Positions 16,817 to 25,213 are shown, counted from the stretch's first letter. The stretch: DNA of 36,878 nt from Betaproteobacteria bacterium (GCA_021298815.1 JAJTHE010000028.1:1-36878); one strand, 5' to 3'. A program made the numbers and translations. The notes: generated by a model not told the origin, from the letters alone.

Positions 16817-17950
16817 ATGAACACGCTGCCCGACCCCCGGCGCTATCCGGCGCGCGGCGAACCCGACCGCCTGCTCGAAATGGCTCGAGCCTCGCTGTCG
16901 ACCGGCGATCCGATCGCGCGATCGGTGCACAACGACATGCTGCTGTCGGCCATCCGCGCATGTTATGCGGCGGGGTCCGATGCCGAGGTCGCGGCCGCGC
17001 TGGCGGCGGCGACCTCGGCCGCCGAACATGCCTGCCTGCTGCAGCGTGCCAGCGAGGCCTCCGAGGCGCCGCTGGCGACCGGCGAGATCGGTGCGCGCCT
17101 GTTCGCGCTGCCGCTGGTGGTCGTTGCCGGGGGCCGCGAAGGGGCGACCCTGGGCGGTGCACTGCCCGACGTCGACGCGGTGAGTGCGCTGCTTTCCGAG
17201 CATGGCGCCCTCGGCGACGTGCAGCGGTTCTCGCTGGGCAACGCCCTGTGCACGGTCGATCGCCTCGAGGCGGTCGCCTGCGGCGAACTGGCCCGCGCGC
17301 AGGTCGACACGCTGGCGCGGCTCGCGCCGACCTTCGAGCCCGAGCCGATCGTGCTGTCCTCGGCCGACGAGTCCGTGCACCTGCGCTTCCTGGTCGGGGT
17401 CGCCTGGGTCAGCAGCGAAGCGAAACGCTGGATCGGCGCGCGCGATCCGGTCGGGAAATGGGCGACGCCGCTCACCCACATGATCGCCGGCCAGCTCGCG
17501 CAGCCCAACGTGACCGTGCTGCCGCTTGCACGGCCGCCTGTGCCGCTGGCGATGGCGGCGGCCCTGGGACGCGCGGCGGCCGCGGAGCTCGGCTTCCAGC
17601 TGTTCGTCGGCGGCGCGCTGCGCCGGGCACGGTCGAGCACCGGAGAACCGACGGTGATCGTGGCAGCGCATCGCTCGGACGATGACGCGGCGGGCGGCGA
17701 GATCCGTGTCACCTTCTCGTCGCCGTTCGACGACGCGATGTGCGACGCCTGGCGCTGGCCGATCGGGCCGGCGGACGACCTCGCTGCGATCGCCGCGTCG
17801 ATCGCCGGGCTGCTCGCCGAATGCCGGGTCGAAGGCGTGGTGCTGGTGCCCGAGGTGCAGCCCGACCGGCATCCGGCGCGCGCGCATGAACGTCTGCTGC
17901 TGACCCATGCGCACCTCGCGACCGATGCGCCGCAGGCCAGCAGCCATTGA
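16817..17950 (+). CDS. conserved-looking hypothetical protein
   Basis: This 377-residue soluble protein has strong coding bias and no signal peptide or membrane segment. The N-terminal 100 residues are Ala-rich helices. The middle contains LALPLVVVAGGREGATLGG-like beta segments (ALPLVVVAGGRE, residues about 98-109), and the C-terminal part has an alternating beta/alpha pattern ending AECRVEGVVLVPEVQPDRHP. I do not recognise the family. It overlaps the next gene (alpha/beta hydrolase) by 44 bp and is divergent from the frameshifted hypothetical gene. Start chosen at the first ATG downstream of the TATAAT. Confidence 0.7.
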   Translation: MNTLPDPRRYPARGEPDRLLEMARASLSTGDPIARSVHNDMLLSAIRACYAAGSDAEVAAALAAATSAAEHACLLQRASEASEAPLATGEIGARLFALPLVVVAGGREGATLGGALPDVDAVSALLSEHGALGDVQRFSLGNALCTVDRLEAVACGELARAQVDTLARLAPTFEPEPIVLSSADESVHLRFLVGVAWVSSEAKRWIGARDPVGKWATPLTHMIAGQLAQPNVTVLPLARPPVPLAMAAALGRAAAAELGFQLFVGGALRRARSSTGEPTVIVAAHRSDDDAAGGEIRVTFSSPFDDAMCDAWRWPIGPADDLAAIAASIAGLLAECRVEGVVLVPEVQPDRHPARAHERLLLTHAHLATDAPQASSH

Positions 17951-18836
17951 GACGCCCGCCGCACGCATCCTGATCTCGCTGGTGGCCATCGTTGGCATCA
18001 CCTACGGTGCGATCACCCTGCTGCTGTTCCTGTTCCAGCACCGGCTTGTCTACCTGCCCGACCTCGGCCGCGAGTACGGCGGCACCCCGGCCGATGCCGG
18101 GATGAAGTACGCCGCGATCGAGATCCCGACCGAGGATGGCGAGCGACTGTCGGCCTGGGTGGTGGATGCACCGGGCGCCGATCCCGCCGGGCATGGCACC
18201 GTGCTGTTCCTGCACGGCAACGCCGGTAGCCTGGGTGCCCGTGTGGAGAACCTGCGCGTGTTCCACCAGCTCGGCTGGCGTACGCTGATCGTGAACTACC
18301 GCGGTTACGGCCGCAGCACCGGCACGCCGGGCGAGGCGGGCACCTATCGCGATGCGACGGCCGCATGGGACCACCTGACCGCCACGCTCGGCGTGGCACC
18401 GTCGCGCATCGTCGCCTACGGCGAATCGCTGGGCGCCGGCGTCGCGTCCTGGCTTGCGGTGAACCGGCCGGTGGCCGGGCTGGCGACCATGGCGGCGTTC
18501 ACGTCCATCCCCGACCTCGGACAGGAGCTCTATCCGCTGATCCCGGTGCGCGCACTCGCGCGCATCCGCTACGACAACCGCGGCAACCTGGCGCGGCTGC
18601 AGGTACCGGTGCTGATCATCCACAGCCGTGACGATGAACTGGTGCGTTTCGCCCATGCGGAGCGTCTGCTCGACGTTGCGCGGACCGCCGGGGTTGCGGC
18701 CACGCTGCTGACATTGCGTGGCTCCCACGACGGCGCGTTCCGGGAAAGTGCGGCGCAGTACCGCGACGGGCTCGCGCGCTTCCTCGAAGCTGCTTCGATG
18801 CGGGCGCAGGCGGATGCGGCGCCTCGTGCACCGTGA
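17907..18836 (+). CDS. membrane-anchored alpha/beta hydrolase (ABHD13/ABHD17-like)
   Basis: The 309-residue protein has one N-terminal transmembrane helix (about 19-44) followed by LVYLPDLGREYGG, the classic entry to this serine-hydrolase subfamily. The oxyanion motif is LFLHGNAGS. The nucleophile elbow is YGESLGAG with Ser174, then the acid in IIHSRDDELV and the His in LRGSHDGAF. The family includes thioesterases and depalmitoylases in eukaryotes; bacterial substrates are mostly unknown. The start overlaps the previous gene by 44 bp. A second in-frame ATG at 17925 would also precede the helix, and neither has a clear Shine-Dalgarno. Confidence 0.9.
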   Translation: MRTSRPMRRRPAAIETPAARILISLVAIVGITYGAITLLLFLFQHRLVYLPDLGREYGGTPADAGMKYAAIEIPTEDGERLSAWVVDAPGADPAGHGTVLFLHGNAGSLGARVENLRVFHQLGWRTLIVNYRGYGRSTGTPGEAGTYRDATAAWDHLTATLGVAPSRIVAYGESLGAGVASWLAVNRPVAGLATMAAFTSIPDLGQELYPLIPVRALARIRYDNRGNLARLQVPVLIIHSRDDELVRFAHAERLLDVARTAGVAATLLTLRGSHDGAFRESAAQYRDGLARFLEAASMRAQADAAPRAP

Positions 18837-18967
18837 CTGGCTGCCTGCCTGGCGACACCAGGCAGGTAACGGACGACACGCGGGGCTGCCCGTGCGCTGC
18901 CGCGCTCACGCATACTTCATGCCGCGTTTCCCCGAATTCCCACGTCCAAGCCTGTCGGAGCCGCCAC

Positions 18968-20371
18968 GTGCCTGAATCGACTCGAATCCCCCGATCCTTC
19001 CTCAATGCCGGGCTACAGTCCTGCCGGTGGCTGCGCCTGCGCCTGCCGGGGCAACTGCAACGGGCCGGTGCGGCGGCGGTGGCGAGCCTGCCCGCCCTGC
19101 TGCTGGCGCTGGCCCTGCCGCTCGCATCCTCCCCGGCGGCGGCGCAGCCGGAGTCCTCGGAGGCCTACTTCAAGCGCGCCCTGCAGTACACGGCCCAGGT
19201 GCGCACAGTGGTCACCTTGCCGTTCGAAGGCGATCGCAAGGGCGCGATGCGCGGTGCCGGGTTCCTGGTCGACGCCGAGCGCGGCTGGATCATGACCAAC
19301 TCGCACGTGGTGTCCGGGTCGCAGGCGCTGGTGCAGGTGGCCTTCGCCGACAACGAGTTCGTCGATGCACGCCGTGTCTATGTCGATCCCTTCCTCGACC
19401 TGGCGATCCTGCAGATCGATCCGGCGCGCACGAAGGGCATCGCGGTGCCGGCGCTCGAGTGCGACCGCATGCCTCAGGTCGGCCATCCGGTGGGTGCGTT
19501 CGGACATCCGTGGGGGCTGCGCTACACGGGTACCCGCGGCATCATCTCCGGCATCACCTCGCGCTTCGAGTTCGAGGTGCTGCAGACCGATGCGCCGATC
19601 AACCAGGGCAACTCCGGCGGGCCGCTGATCAGCATGGAGAACGGACGCATCGTTGCGATCAACACGATGACCATCCGCGGCGCGCAAAACACCAACTTCG
19701 CCATCTCCTCGGTGTATGCCTGCCGTATCCTGCGGCTGCTGCAGCAGGGACAGGATCCGAGCCCGCCCGAGCTGACCTGGGTGACCTTCCGCGACGTCGA
19801 TGAGCGGCGCTTGCTGCGCATTGCCCGCAACTTCGCGCCGTCCGGGCTGGCCCTCGAGCCGGGCGACGTGATCCGTGGCGTGGTCGGCGTGAAGGGGCAG
19901 ATCGACAACGACACGCAACTGGTGCACGCACTGCGCGGCCGGCTGGACAACTTCCGCCTCAATGTCGTGCGCGGCGGCAAGGAGATCGAACTGGCCGGCA
20001 AGCTGCCGCCGGCCGGGCGCGTGATGGAACGACGCGGTATCCTGGTGGGCGGCGTGCTGATCTCCGAGTCGCGCTATCGCGACGGCCCCGACGTCAGCGC
20101 ACCGCTGCTGGTCGTGCACCATGTCGAACCCGGGTCCCCGGGGCAGTCGGCCGAAATCGGCCCTGGCGACCTGCTCGAATCGGTGGCCGGCCAGCCGGTG
20201 CGCTCGCTCGAGGAACTCGCCGTCGCGATCTCCGAGCAGGTGAAGTCGCGTCGCGTCGTACCGGTCGTCCTGCGCCGGCTCGGCGGTGGCCAGCGCGCCT
20301 ACTTCAGCTTCCTCGAACGCCCGATGCCGCTGATCGGCATCCAACTCGTCGATCTCTCCCGCGACGACTGA
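18968..20371 (+). CDS. HtrA/DegP-like trypsin-type serine protease with PDZ domain
   Basis: I chose the GTG at 18968 because GGAG lies 7 bases upstream; longer in-frame starts would overlap the preceding gene. The 467-residue protein has a hydrophobic export signal (about 34-60, ending AAAQP). The protease domain has the triad His113 (MTNSHVVSG), Asp144 (DPFLDLAILQID) and Ser216 (INQGNSGGPL). The C-terminal part includes a PDZ-like fold, VHHVEPGSPGQSAEIGPGDLLESVAG (residues read in two blocks). It should act in the periplasm in protein quality control or regulated proteolysis. An irregular region of about 130 residues between protease and PDZ differs from classic DegP. The repeat cluster follows its stop by 5 bp. 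Confidence 0.9.
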   Translation: MPESTRIPRSFLNAGLQSCRWLRLRLPGQLQRAGAAAVASLPALLLALALPLASSPAAAQPESSEAYFKRALQYTAQVRTVVTLPFEGDRKGAMRGAGFLVDAERGWIMTNSHVVSGSQALVQVAFADNEFVDARRVYVDPFLDLAILQIDPARTKGIAVPALECDRMPQVGHPVGAFGHPWGLRYTGTRGIISGITSRFEFEVLQTDAPINQGNSGGPLISMENGRIVAINTMTIRGAQNTNFAISSVYACRILRLLQQGQDPSPPELTWVTFRDVDERRLLRIARNFAPSGLALEPGDVIRGVVGVKGQIDNDTQLVHALRGRLDNFRLNVVRGGKEIELAGKLPPAGRVMERRGILVGGVLISESRYRDGPDVSAPLLVVHHVEPGSPGQSAEIGPGDLLESVAGQPVRSLEELAVAISEQVKSRRVVPVVLRRLGGGQRAYFSFLERPMPLIGIQLVDLSRDD

Positions 20372-20376
20372 CGCCT

Positions 20377-20510
20377 GATAATCCGGGTCAGAGACGATTT
20401 GCGTTGGTACTCCGTCAGATAATCCGGGTCAGATAATCCGGGTCAGAGACGATTTGCGTCGGTCCTCCGTAAATCGTCTCTGACCCGGATTAATCGTCTC
20501 GGACCCGGAT
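20377..20510. repeat. cluster of direct and inverted repeats (REP-like or transposon-end relics)
   Basis: A 39-bp unit beginning GATAATCCGGGTCAGAGACG occurs at 20377-20415 and again at 20432-20470, with two differences. A third, truncated copy (GATAATCCGGGTCA) lies between them at 20418-20431. The 22 bases at 20434-20455 are followed after 15 bases by their perfect reverse complement at 20471-20492. A further near-copy of the reversed arm (one mismatch) is at about 20492-20510. The structure lies between convergent genes and could act as a two-way terminator-like stem. The TCTGACCCGGATT core recurs beside the IS4 fragment at 296-308. Such short GACCC-containing palindromes are known as REP-type elements or inverted ends of small transposons in proteobacteria; the exact class is inferred. 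Confidence 0.85.
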
Positions 20511-20519
20511 CAGCCGCCG

Positions 20520-21656
20520 TTACGGAACGGCGGGGATGTCGTCGGGCCGGTCGATGCCGATCATCGCGGCGACATGGTCGGCGAGTGCCATCGACGAGGT
20601 GAGTCCGGGCGATTCGATGCCGAACAGATTCACGAGGCCGGGGATGCCGTGGGTCTCGGCGCCGTGGACCACGAAGTCGGCCGGCGGCTCGCCGGGGCCG
20701 GTGATCTTGGCGCGGATGCCGGTGTAGTCGGGTGTGAGGGCGCCGTCCTTCAGGCCGGGATAGTAGCGGCGGATCGCTTCGTAGAAGGCTGGCTCGAGCG
20801 AATAGTCGAAGCGGTAGTCGATGTCGTCGATCCAGTTGAAGTCCGGGCCGAACTTCACCCGTCCGCTGAGGTCTACGGTGACATGCACGCCGAGCCAGTC
20901 GCTGCGCGCGACCGGATAGACCAGTCGCGAGAACGGCGGCTTGCCGGACAGCGCGAAGTAGTGGCCGATCGCGTAGTGGGTCTTCGGAACGGTGTGCGCC
21001 GGCACGCCGGTGATGCGCACGGCGAGCTGCGGCGCGGTCAGCCCCGCGGCATTGATCACCGTGCCGCAGTCGATCGACATCGGTTCGCTGCCGCCGACAT
21101 CGAGCGCGATGAAGTCGCCGTGGGCCCGGCCGCCCTCGACCGGGCTGTTGAACACGCAGGTCGCACCGGCGTTCTCGGCATCGCCCTGCAGTGCGAGCAT
21201 CAGCGAATGGCTGTCGATGATCCCGGACGACGGGGAGTGCACCGCCGCGGCGAAGATCACTTCGGGCTCCATCTCGCGCGCTTCCTCGACCGACACCCAA
21301 CGCAGGTTGTCGACACCGTTCAGCTCGGCCTGGGCCTTGTACTTCGCCAGCTGCGGCGTCTGGTCTTCATGGGTGGCGACGATCAGCTTGCCGATGCGCT
21401 GGTGCGGGATCGCGCGTTCGCGGCAGTAGCGATAGAGCTTGTGGCGGCCCTGCACGCAGACCTTCGCCTTCAGCGAGCCCGGCGGATAGTAGATGCCGGC
21501 ATGGATGACCTCGGAGTTGCGCGAGCTCGCGCCGTTGCCGATGCCATCGGTGGCCTCCAGCACCAGCACCTCCCGCCCCGCCATTGCCAGCCGGCGCGCG
21601 ATCGCCAATCCCACGACCCCGGCCCCGACCACCACGCAATCGACCCGCTCCGCCAT
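20520..21656 (-). CDS. lhgO: FAD-dependent oxidoreductase, L-2-hydroxyglutarate oxidase (LhgO) family
   Basis: The 378-residue flavoprotein has the N-terminal dinucleotide fold (VVVGAGVVGLAIARRLAMAG) and the LhgO hallmark SSRNSEVIHAGIYYPPGSLKA. KLYRYCRERAIPHQRIGKL follows, and the C-terminal LFGIESPGLTSSMALADHV closes the FAD site. LhgO-type enzymes oxidise L-2-hydroxyglutarate to 2-oxoglutarate and feed electrons to the quinone pool. The ATG at 21656 is chosen because it immediately precedes the Rossmann fold and has GGAACGG upstream; a start 63 bp earlier would intrude on the divergent gene. It ends TAA next to the repeat cluster. The family also contains other 2-hydroxyacid oxidases, so the substrate is not certain. 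Confidence 0.85.
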   Translation of the reverse strand: MAERVDCVVVGAGVVGLAIARRLAMAGREVLVLEATDGIGNGASSRNSEVIHAGIYYPPGSLKAKVCVQGRHKLYRYCRERAIPHQRIGKLIVATHEDQTPQLAKYKAQAELNGVDNLRWVSVEEAREMEPEVIFAAAVHSPSSGIIDSHSLMLALQGDAENAGATCVFNSPVEGGRAHGDFIALDVGGSEPMSIDCGTVINAAGLTAPQLAVRITGVPAHTVPKTHYAIGHYFALSGKPPFSRLVYPVARSDWLGVHVTVDLSGRVKFGPDFNWIDDIDYRFDYSLEPAFYEAIRRYYPGLKDGALTPDYTGIRAKITGPGEPPADFVVHGAETHGIPGLVNLFGIESPGLTSSMALADHVAAMIGIDRPDDIPAVP

Positions 21657-21712
21657 CCGTTCCGTCCCCGGCACCTGCCTTCGAGCGGGCGAGTGTAAGG
21701 CAAAATCCCGGC

Positions 21713-22522
21713 ATGACACCCGCAGCAGGATCCGCCTGGGACGCCCGGTTCGCGACCCGCTCGCCGCTGTTCGAACCCTACCTGCACGTCGCCGCGCGCT
21801 GGCAGGCGGCGACGGCGTTCCCGGCGCACGCGGCGCTCGCCGAAGCCCTGGCGGCGTCGGGGCCGGTGGCCAACGCCGCGGGTCGCCCGCTGGTGCCGGG
21901 CCTGCCGTCCGGTCCGGGCAGCGCGCTGGCCTACGAGCGCTCGGTGTGGGCCGATGCGGTGCTCGGGGTGCGTGCGGACGACTGGCACGACCTGATGAAC
22001 CTGCTCGTATGGTGCGTGTTCCCGGCGACCAAGGCGCGCGTCAATGCCGGGCATGTCGCGCAGGCCGACGAGGCGGCCGCCGGACGGCGCAGCGCGCGCC
22101 GCGACGCGCTCACCCTGTTCGACGAGAACGGCCTGCTGGTGGCCTGCGCCGATCCTTCGCTGGCGGGCCTGCTGCGCGAGTTCCGCTGGCGCGAGCTGTT
22201 CGTCCAGCGGCGTGCGGATGTCGCCCGTTCCATGCGCTTCCTGGTGTTCGGACACGGCCTGCTGGACAAGGCGCGCGCACCGTTCGTCGGGCTGACCGCG
22301 CATGCACTGGTGCTCGACGTGCCCGCAGCGCTGCTCGCGCAGCCCGCCGCGACGATCGCCGCCCGCCTCGACGGACGGCTGGCGCAGGCCGTGGACCGGC
22401 TGCAGGACTCGCGCACACTGGCACCGTTGCCGGTGCTCGGCATCCCGGGATGGTGGCCGGCGAACGAGGCACCGGCCTTCTACGACGACACCCGCTACTT
22501 CAGGCCGGGCCGGAAGACCTGA
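21713..22522 (+). CDS. DUF3025 domain-containing protein
   Basis: This 269-residue cytosolic protein has the DUF3025 hallmarks: DDWHDLMNLLVWCVFPATKARVN (read as two blocks) and RRDALTLFDENGLLVA, then FLVFGHGLLDKARAPFVGLTAHAL and a terminal PVLGIPGWWPANEAPAFYDD. This family is widespread in beta- and gammaproteobacteria, and no molecular function is established to my knowledge. The start ATG at 21713 lies 56 bp from the divergent LhgO-like start. It converges with the quinone oxidoreductase gene with 23 bp between the stops. Confidence 0.88.
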   Translation: MTPAAGSAWDARFATRSPLFEPYLHVAARWQAATAFPAHAALAEALAASGPVANAAGRPLVPGLPSGPGSALAYERSVWADAVLGVRADDWHDLMNLLVWCVFPATKARVNAGHVAQADEAAAGRRSARRDALTLFDENGLLVACADPSLAGLLREFRWRELFVQRRADVARSMRFLVFGHGLLDKARAPFVGLTAHALVLDVPAALLAQPAATIAARLDGRLAQAVDRLQDSRTLAPLPVLGIPGWWPANEAPAFYDDTRYFRPGRKT

Positions 22523-22545
22523 ACCGGCCGCCGTCCCTGCCCGGC

Positions 22546-23550
22546 TCAGGCGACCTGCAGCACGATCTTGCCGATGTGCGCGCTGGTCTCCATCAGCGCA
22601 TGCGCCTCGCCGGCCTGCGCCAGCGGGAAGGTGGCATGGATCACCGGCTTCACCTTGCCCGCGGCAATCAGCGGCCAGACCTCGCGCTCGAGCGACCCGG
22701 CCACCGCCGCCTTGAACGCGTTATCGCGCGGGCGCAGCGTCGAGCCGGTCATGGTCAGCCGGCGGCGCATCAGCTCGTTCAGGTCGACCGTCGCCTTCAT
22801 GCCGCCGAGGAAGGCGATGAACACCAGCCGGCCACCATCGGCCAGCGACTTCAGTTCCTTGCCGACATAGTCGCCGCCGACCATGTCGAGGATGACGTCG
22901 ACGCCGCGGCCACCGGTCGCTTCCTTCACCACCGCTTCGAAATCCTCGGTCCGGTAGTTGATCGCACGCTTCGCACCGATCTTCTCGCAGGCCGCGCATT
23001 TCTCGTCGCTGCCCGCGGTGGCGAACACCGCATGGCCCCGTGCCGCCGCGATCTGTATCGCGGTGGTGCCGATGCCGCTCGACCCCCCCTGCACCATGAA
23101 CGACTCGCCGGGGGCCAGTTGTCCCCGGTCGAACACGTTGCTCCAGACGGTGAAGAAGGTCTCGGGGACCGCCGCGGCTTCGATCATCGACAGGCCGGCC
23201 GGCAGCGGCAGCACGCTGCCCGCCGGGGCCAGGCAGTAGGTCGCATAGCCGCCGCCATTGGTCAGCGCACAGACGCGGTCACCGACCTTCCAGCGGGTGA
23301 CATCTGCCGCCACGGCGGCGATCACGCCGGCCACTTCCAGCCCGGGCAGGTCGCTCGCGCCCGGCGGCACCGGATAGCGGCCCATCCGCTGCAGCACGTC
23401 CGGGCGGTTCACGCCTGCGGCATGGACCTGGATCAGGACCTCGCCGGCGGCGGGTACCGGCATGGGCCGGCGTGCAGGCTTCAGGACGTCGGGCTTGCCC
23501 GGGGTGGTGATCTCGATGCAGTCGAAGTGGGAAGGCAGGGATGCAGTCAT
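22546..23550 (-). CDS. NAD(P)H-quinone oxidoreductase, PIG3/zinc-free MDR family
   Basis: The 334-residue medium-chain dehydrogenase has the N-terminal GroES-like domain (EVLIQVHAAGVNRPDVLQRMG, GLEVAGVIAAV, WKVGDRVCALTNGGGYATY). The cofactor domain has MVQGGSSGIGTTAIQIA and FATAGSDEKCAACEKIGAKRAI, and ends GKVKPVIHATFPLAQAGEAHALME. The catalytic zinc ligands of alcohol dehydrogenases are absent, so it belongs with quinone oxidoreductases that use NADPH. The PIG3-like pattern of one continuous DVLQRxGxYP motif is clear. It follows the thiol dioxygenase gene on the same strand with a 101-bp gap, so the two may be cotranscribed. Confidence 0.92.
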   Translation of the reverse strand: MTASLPSHFDCIEITTPGKPDVLKPARRPMPVPAAGEVLIQVHAAGVNRPDVLQRMGRYPVPPGASDLPGLEVAGVIAAVAADVTRWKVGDRVCALTNGGGYATYCLAPAGSVLPLPAGLSMIEAAAVPETFFTVWSNVFDRGQLAPGESFMVQGGSSGIGTTAIQIAAARGHAVFATAGSDEKCAACEKIGAKRAINYRTEDFEAVVKEATGGRGVDVILDMVGGDYVGKELKSLADGGRLVFIAFLGGMKATVDLNELMRRRLTMTGSTLRPRDNAFKAAVAGSLEREVWPLIAAGKVKPVIHATFPLAQAGEAHALMETSAHIGKIVLQVA

Positions 23551-23651
23551 CGGCTCAGGCTCGTGCGGAAGGGGATCGAAGGGGAGGAATCGGCGTTGCA
23601 GCGGGAGGAAGCGGGCGGCGGCAGGGATGCATCGGGCCGGTGCGCCGGGCC

Positions 23652-24278
23652 CTAGCGTCCGAGGCTGGCGCGCACCGCTTCGGAGCGGTCCCAGAAGTTG
23701 GGAATCTGCGCGCTGGAGTATCCCGACACGAACGGCTTCTCGATGCCGGTCTCGGGCTCGTACACATGGCGGCTGACCGCGCCGATGTTCGCGCCGTACA
23801 CATGGATGCTGATCGACGGCCGGTCGGGCAGGGCATTGCTCACCTCGTGGATGTCGCCGTCGCGCGGCGACAGCAGGTCCACCTGGCCGGGCTCGAGCCG
23901 GTAGGTGTCCCCGGCGATCAGCGGTTCGCCGGCACCGGCACGGGCGTACCGTCGCGACTGTTCCACGCCGCGCAGCACGCCGACCATGCCCCAGGTGCAA
24001 TGGTCGTGCACCGGCGTGCGCTGCCCGGGACCCCAGACGAAGCTCACCACCGAGAAGCGCTCGAGCGCATCGCAGTGGAGCAGGTACTGCTGGTAGTACT
24101 TGGGATGGGGACGCGCGGCTTCGTCCGGCAGCCAGTCGTCGGTGGCGATCAGCCGGGCGAGCAGGCGTGCACCGCGCTCGAGCAGCACGTCTTCATCGGG
24201 CATCGCGGCCCCGGCGCCGGTTTCGACGAGCCGGGTGAAGTCCGCGACGAAGGTGCGGAACCGCTGGTGGTTCTTCAT
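23652..24278 (-). CDS. cysteine dioxygenase family, Gln-type (probable 3-mercaptopropionate dioxygenase)
   Basis: The 208-residue cupin enzyme has the iron ligands His91 and His93 (TPVHDHCTWG) and His144 (DIHEVSNAL), plus the Ser-His-Tyr triad as SISIHVYG (Ser157, His159, Tyr161). These enzymes add both oxygen atoms to a thiol to give a sulfinate. In place of the substrate-binding Arg of mammalian cysteine dioxygenase it has YYQQYLL, with Gln64 at the equivalent place. This is the Gln-type pattern linked to 3-mercaptopropionate rather than cysteine. The ATG at 24278 is the first before the conserved fold. It is transcribed toward the quinone oxidoreductase. Sulfur metabolism also fits the sulfatase elsewhere in the window. 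Confidence 0.85.
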   Translation of the reverse strand: MKNHQRFRTFVADFTRLVETGAGAAMPDEDVLLERGARLLARLIATDDWLPDEAARPHPKYYQQYLLHCDALERFSVVSFVWGPGQRTPVHDHCTWGMVGVLRGVEQSRRYARAGAGEPLIAGDTYRLEPGQVDLLSPRDGDIHEVSNALPDRPSISIHVYGANIGAVSRHVYEPETGIEKPFVSGYSSAQIPNFWDRSEAVRASLGR

Positions 24279-24314
24279 CGTGCGCCTCGCAGCGTTCTGG
24301 GCGGAAGGAGCGGA

Positions 24315-24780
24315 ATGGTAACGCCGGGCCCCGGTCGGGGGGGTGTGGTGGCGATTAAGGCGCGGGTCGAGGCGGTCGACCTGGAGGGCATCGCGCAGGG
24401 TATCGGCACGGCCCGACGCCCGCTCGTGCCAGCCGTTCGTGCACTGCAGCATCCGTACCGCCCCGAACATCGCGAATGCCTGCACCACGGGCCCATCACC
24501 CAGCACGTGCTCGACACCGCGACGGCGCTGCGATTGCGCGAGGCGCAGCGCATCTTCCGCCGCGATCCTGCCATGGTCGGCGGCGAGGTCTCCCGGCTGG
24601 CGCAGGCGCACCGGGCGACCCCGATGGGCGGACGCACCCCTGCGGTGCAGGCGCTGCCGATCACCTTCGGCCACGAGTGCGCGGCCTGCCGGCGCCCCAG
24701 GTCCGCATGCGCGTCGGCGCGATGTTCCTGCAGGTGCAGGCGACGCTCGCCCGCGTGCGGGATTCCTGCTGCCGCGAAAG
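24315..24780 (+). pseudogene. decayed fumarase/aspartase-superfamily lyase remnant (PcaB/adenylosuccinate-lyase-like)
   Basis: One plus-strand frame with strong G/C third positions reads DLEGIAQGIGTARRPLVPAV, then HHGPITQHVLDTATALRLRE and AQAHRATPMGGRTPAVQALP, then ITFGHE. This matches in order the conserved blocks of 3-carboxy-cis,cis-muconate cycloisomerase and related lyases (GNPLVPLV, HWGATSQDVIDTA, TPMxGRTxxQxALPxTFG). The normal N-terminal 100 residues and the later GSSxMPxKxNP signature loop are missing. After about 24690 homology, if any, moves to another frame (RVGAMFLQVQATLARVRD, ending TAA near 24786). It is therefore truncated at both ends and no longer functional. The rest of the gap up to 25213 has no gene I recognise. 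Confidence 0.65.
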
Positions 24781-25038
24781 GTAAGGGAAAGGTGCGACCG
24801 GGATACTCGCGTTCGCCAGCCCGGCCGTGGACTGGCGGCGTGTACCGGATCCATGTGCGCAGGCCATGCCGGCGCGCCGGGCAGCACGGTGATGGCCCCG
24901 TTCTTGCCTGCATACGGACTTCAACCACGGGAGAAACGCGCGGGGATTTGCTCGCTGCAACGCAACATCGAAAAGGTGGGAATACCTCTAGCCGAGGCAC
25001 GGTCCACCTGTGGTAACGTTGCGCACTTTTTGTTCAGG

Positions 25039-25053
25039 CCATGCTGCGCATGG
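25039..25053. promoter_or_regulatory. small palindrome in the tctBA leader
   Basis: CCATGC, three bases, GCATGG forms a perfect 15-bp palindrome about 160 bp upstream of tctB. The surrounding 24790-25213 holds no recognised gene and should contain the tctBA promoter, which I could not assign with confidence. The palindrome may be an operator for a TctD-like regulator or chance. Confidence 0.25.
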
Positions 25054-25213
25054 ATTCGGCCGGTGGCCCCGGGAAGGGACGCGGGCCTGCTGCAGGGTGA
25101 AGCGCTGTTCGGTTCCACGGATGCGACCGAAGGCGGAGGATCAAGTACAGAGCGATGCGGTGACAGTCGCCTTTCCGAACGATTCGCGGCAACTCATGTA
25201 ACGGAGGGATCTA

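Noticed and set aside
20377..20510. CRISPR array
   Set aside because: Only two full copies and fragments, irregular spacing, inverted copies present and no cas genes.
25090..25213. Another glycine riboswitch upstream of tctB, suggested by ACCGAAGGCGGAGG near 25129
   Set aside because: The required GCAA after CCGAAGG and the downstream CTCAGG element are missing and no P1 helix can be drawn.
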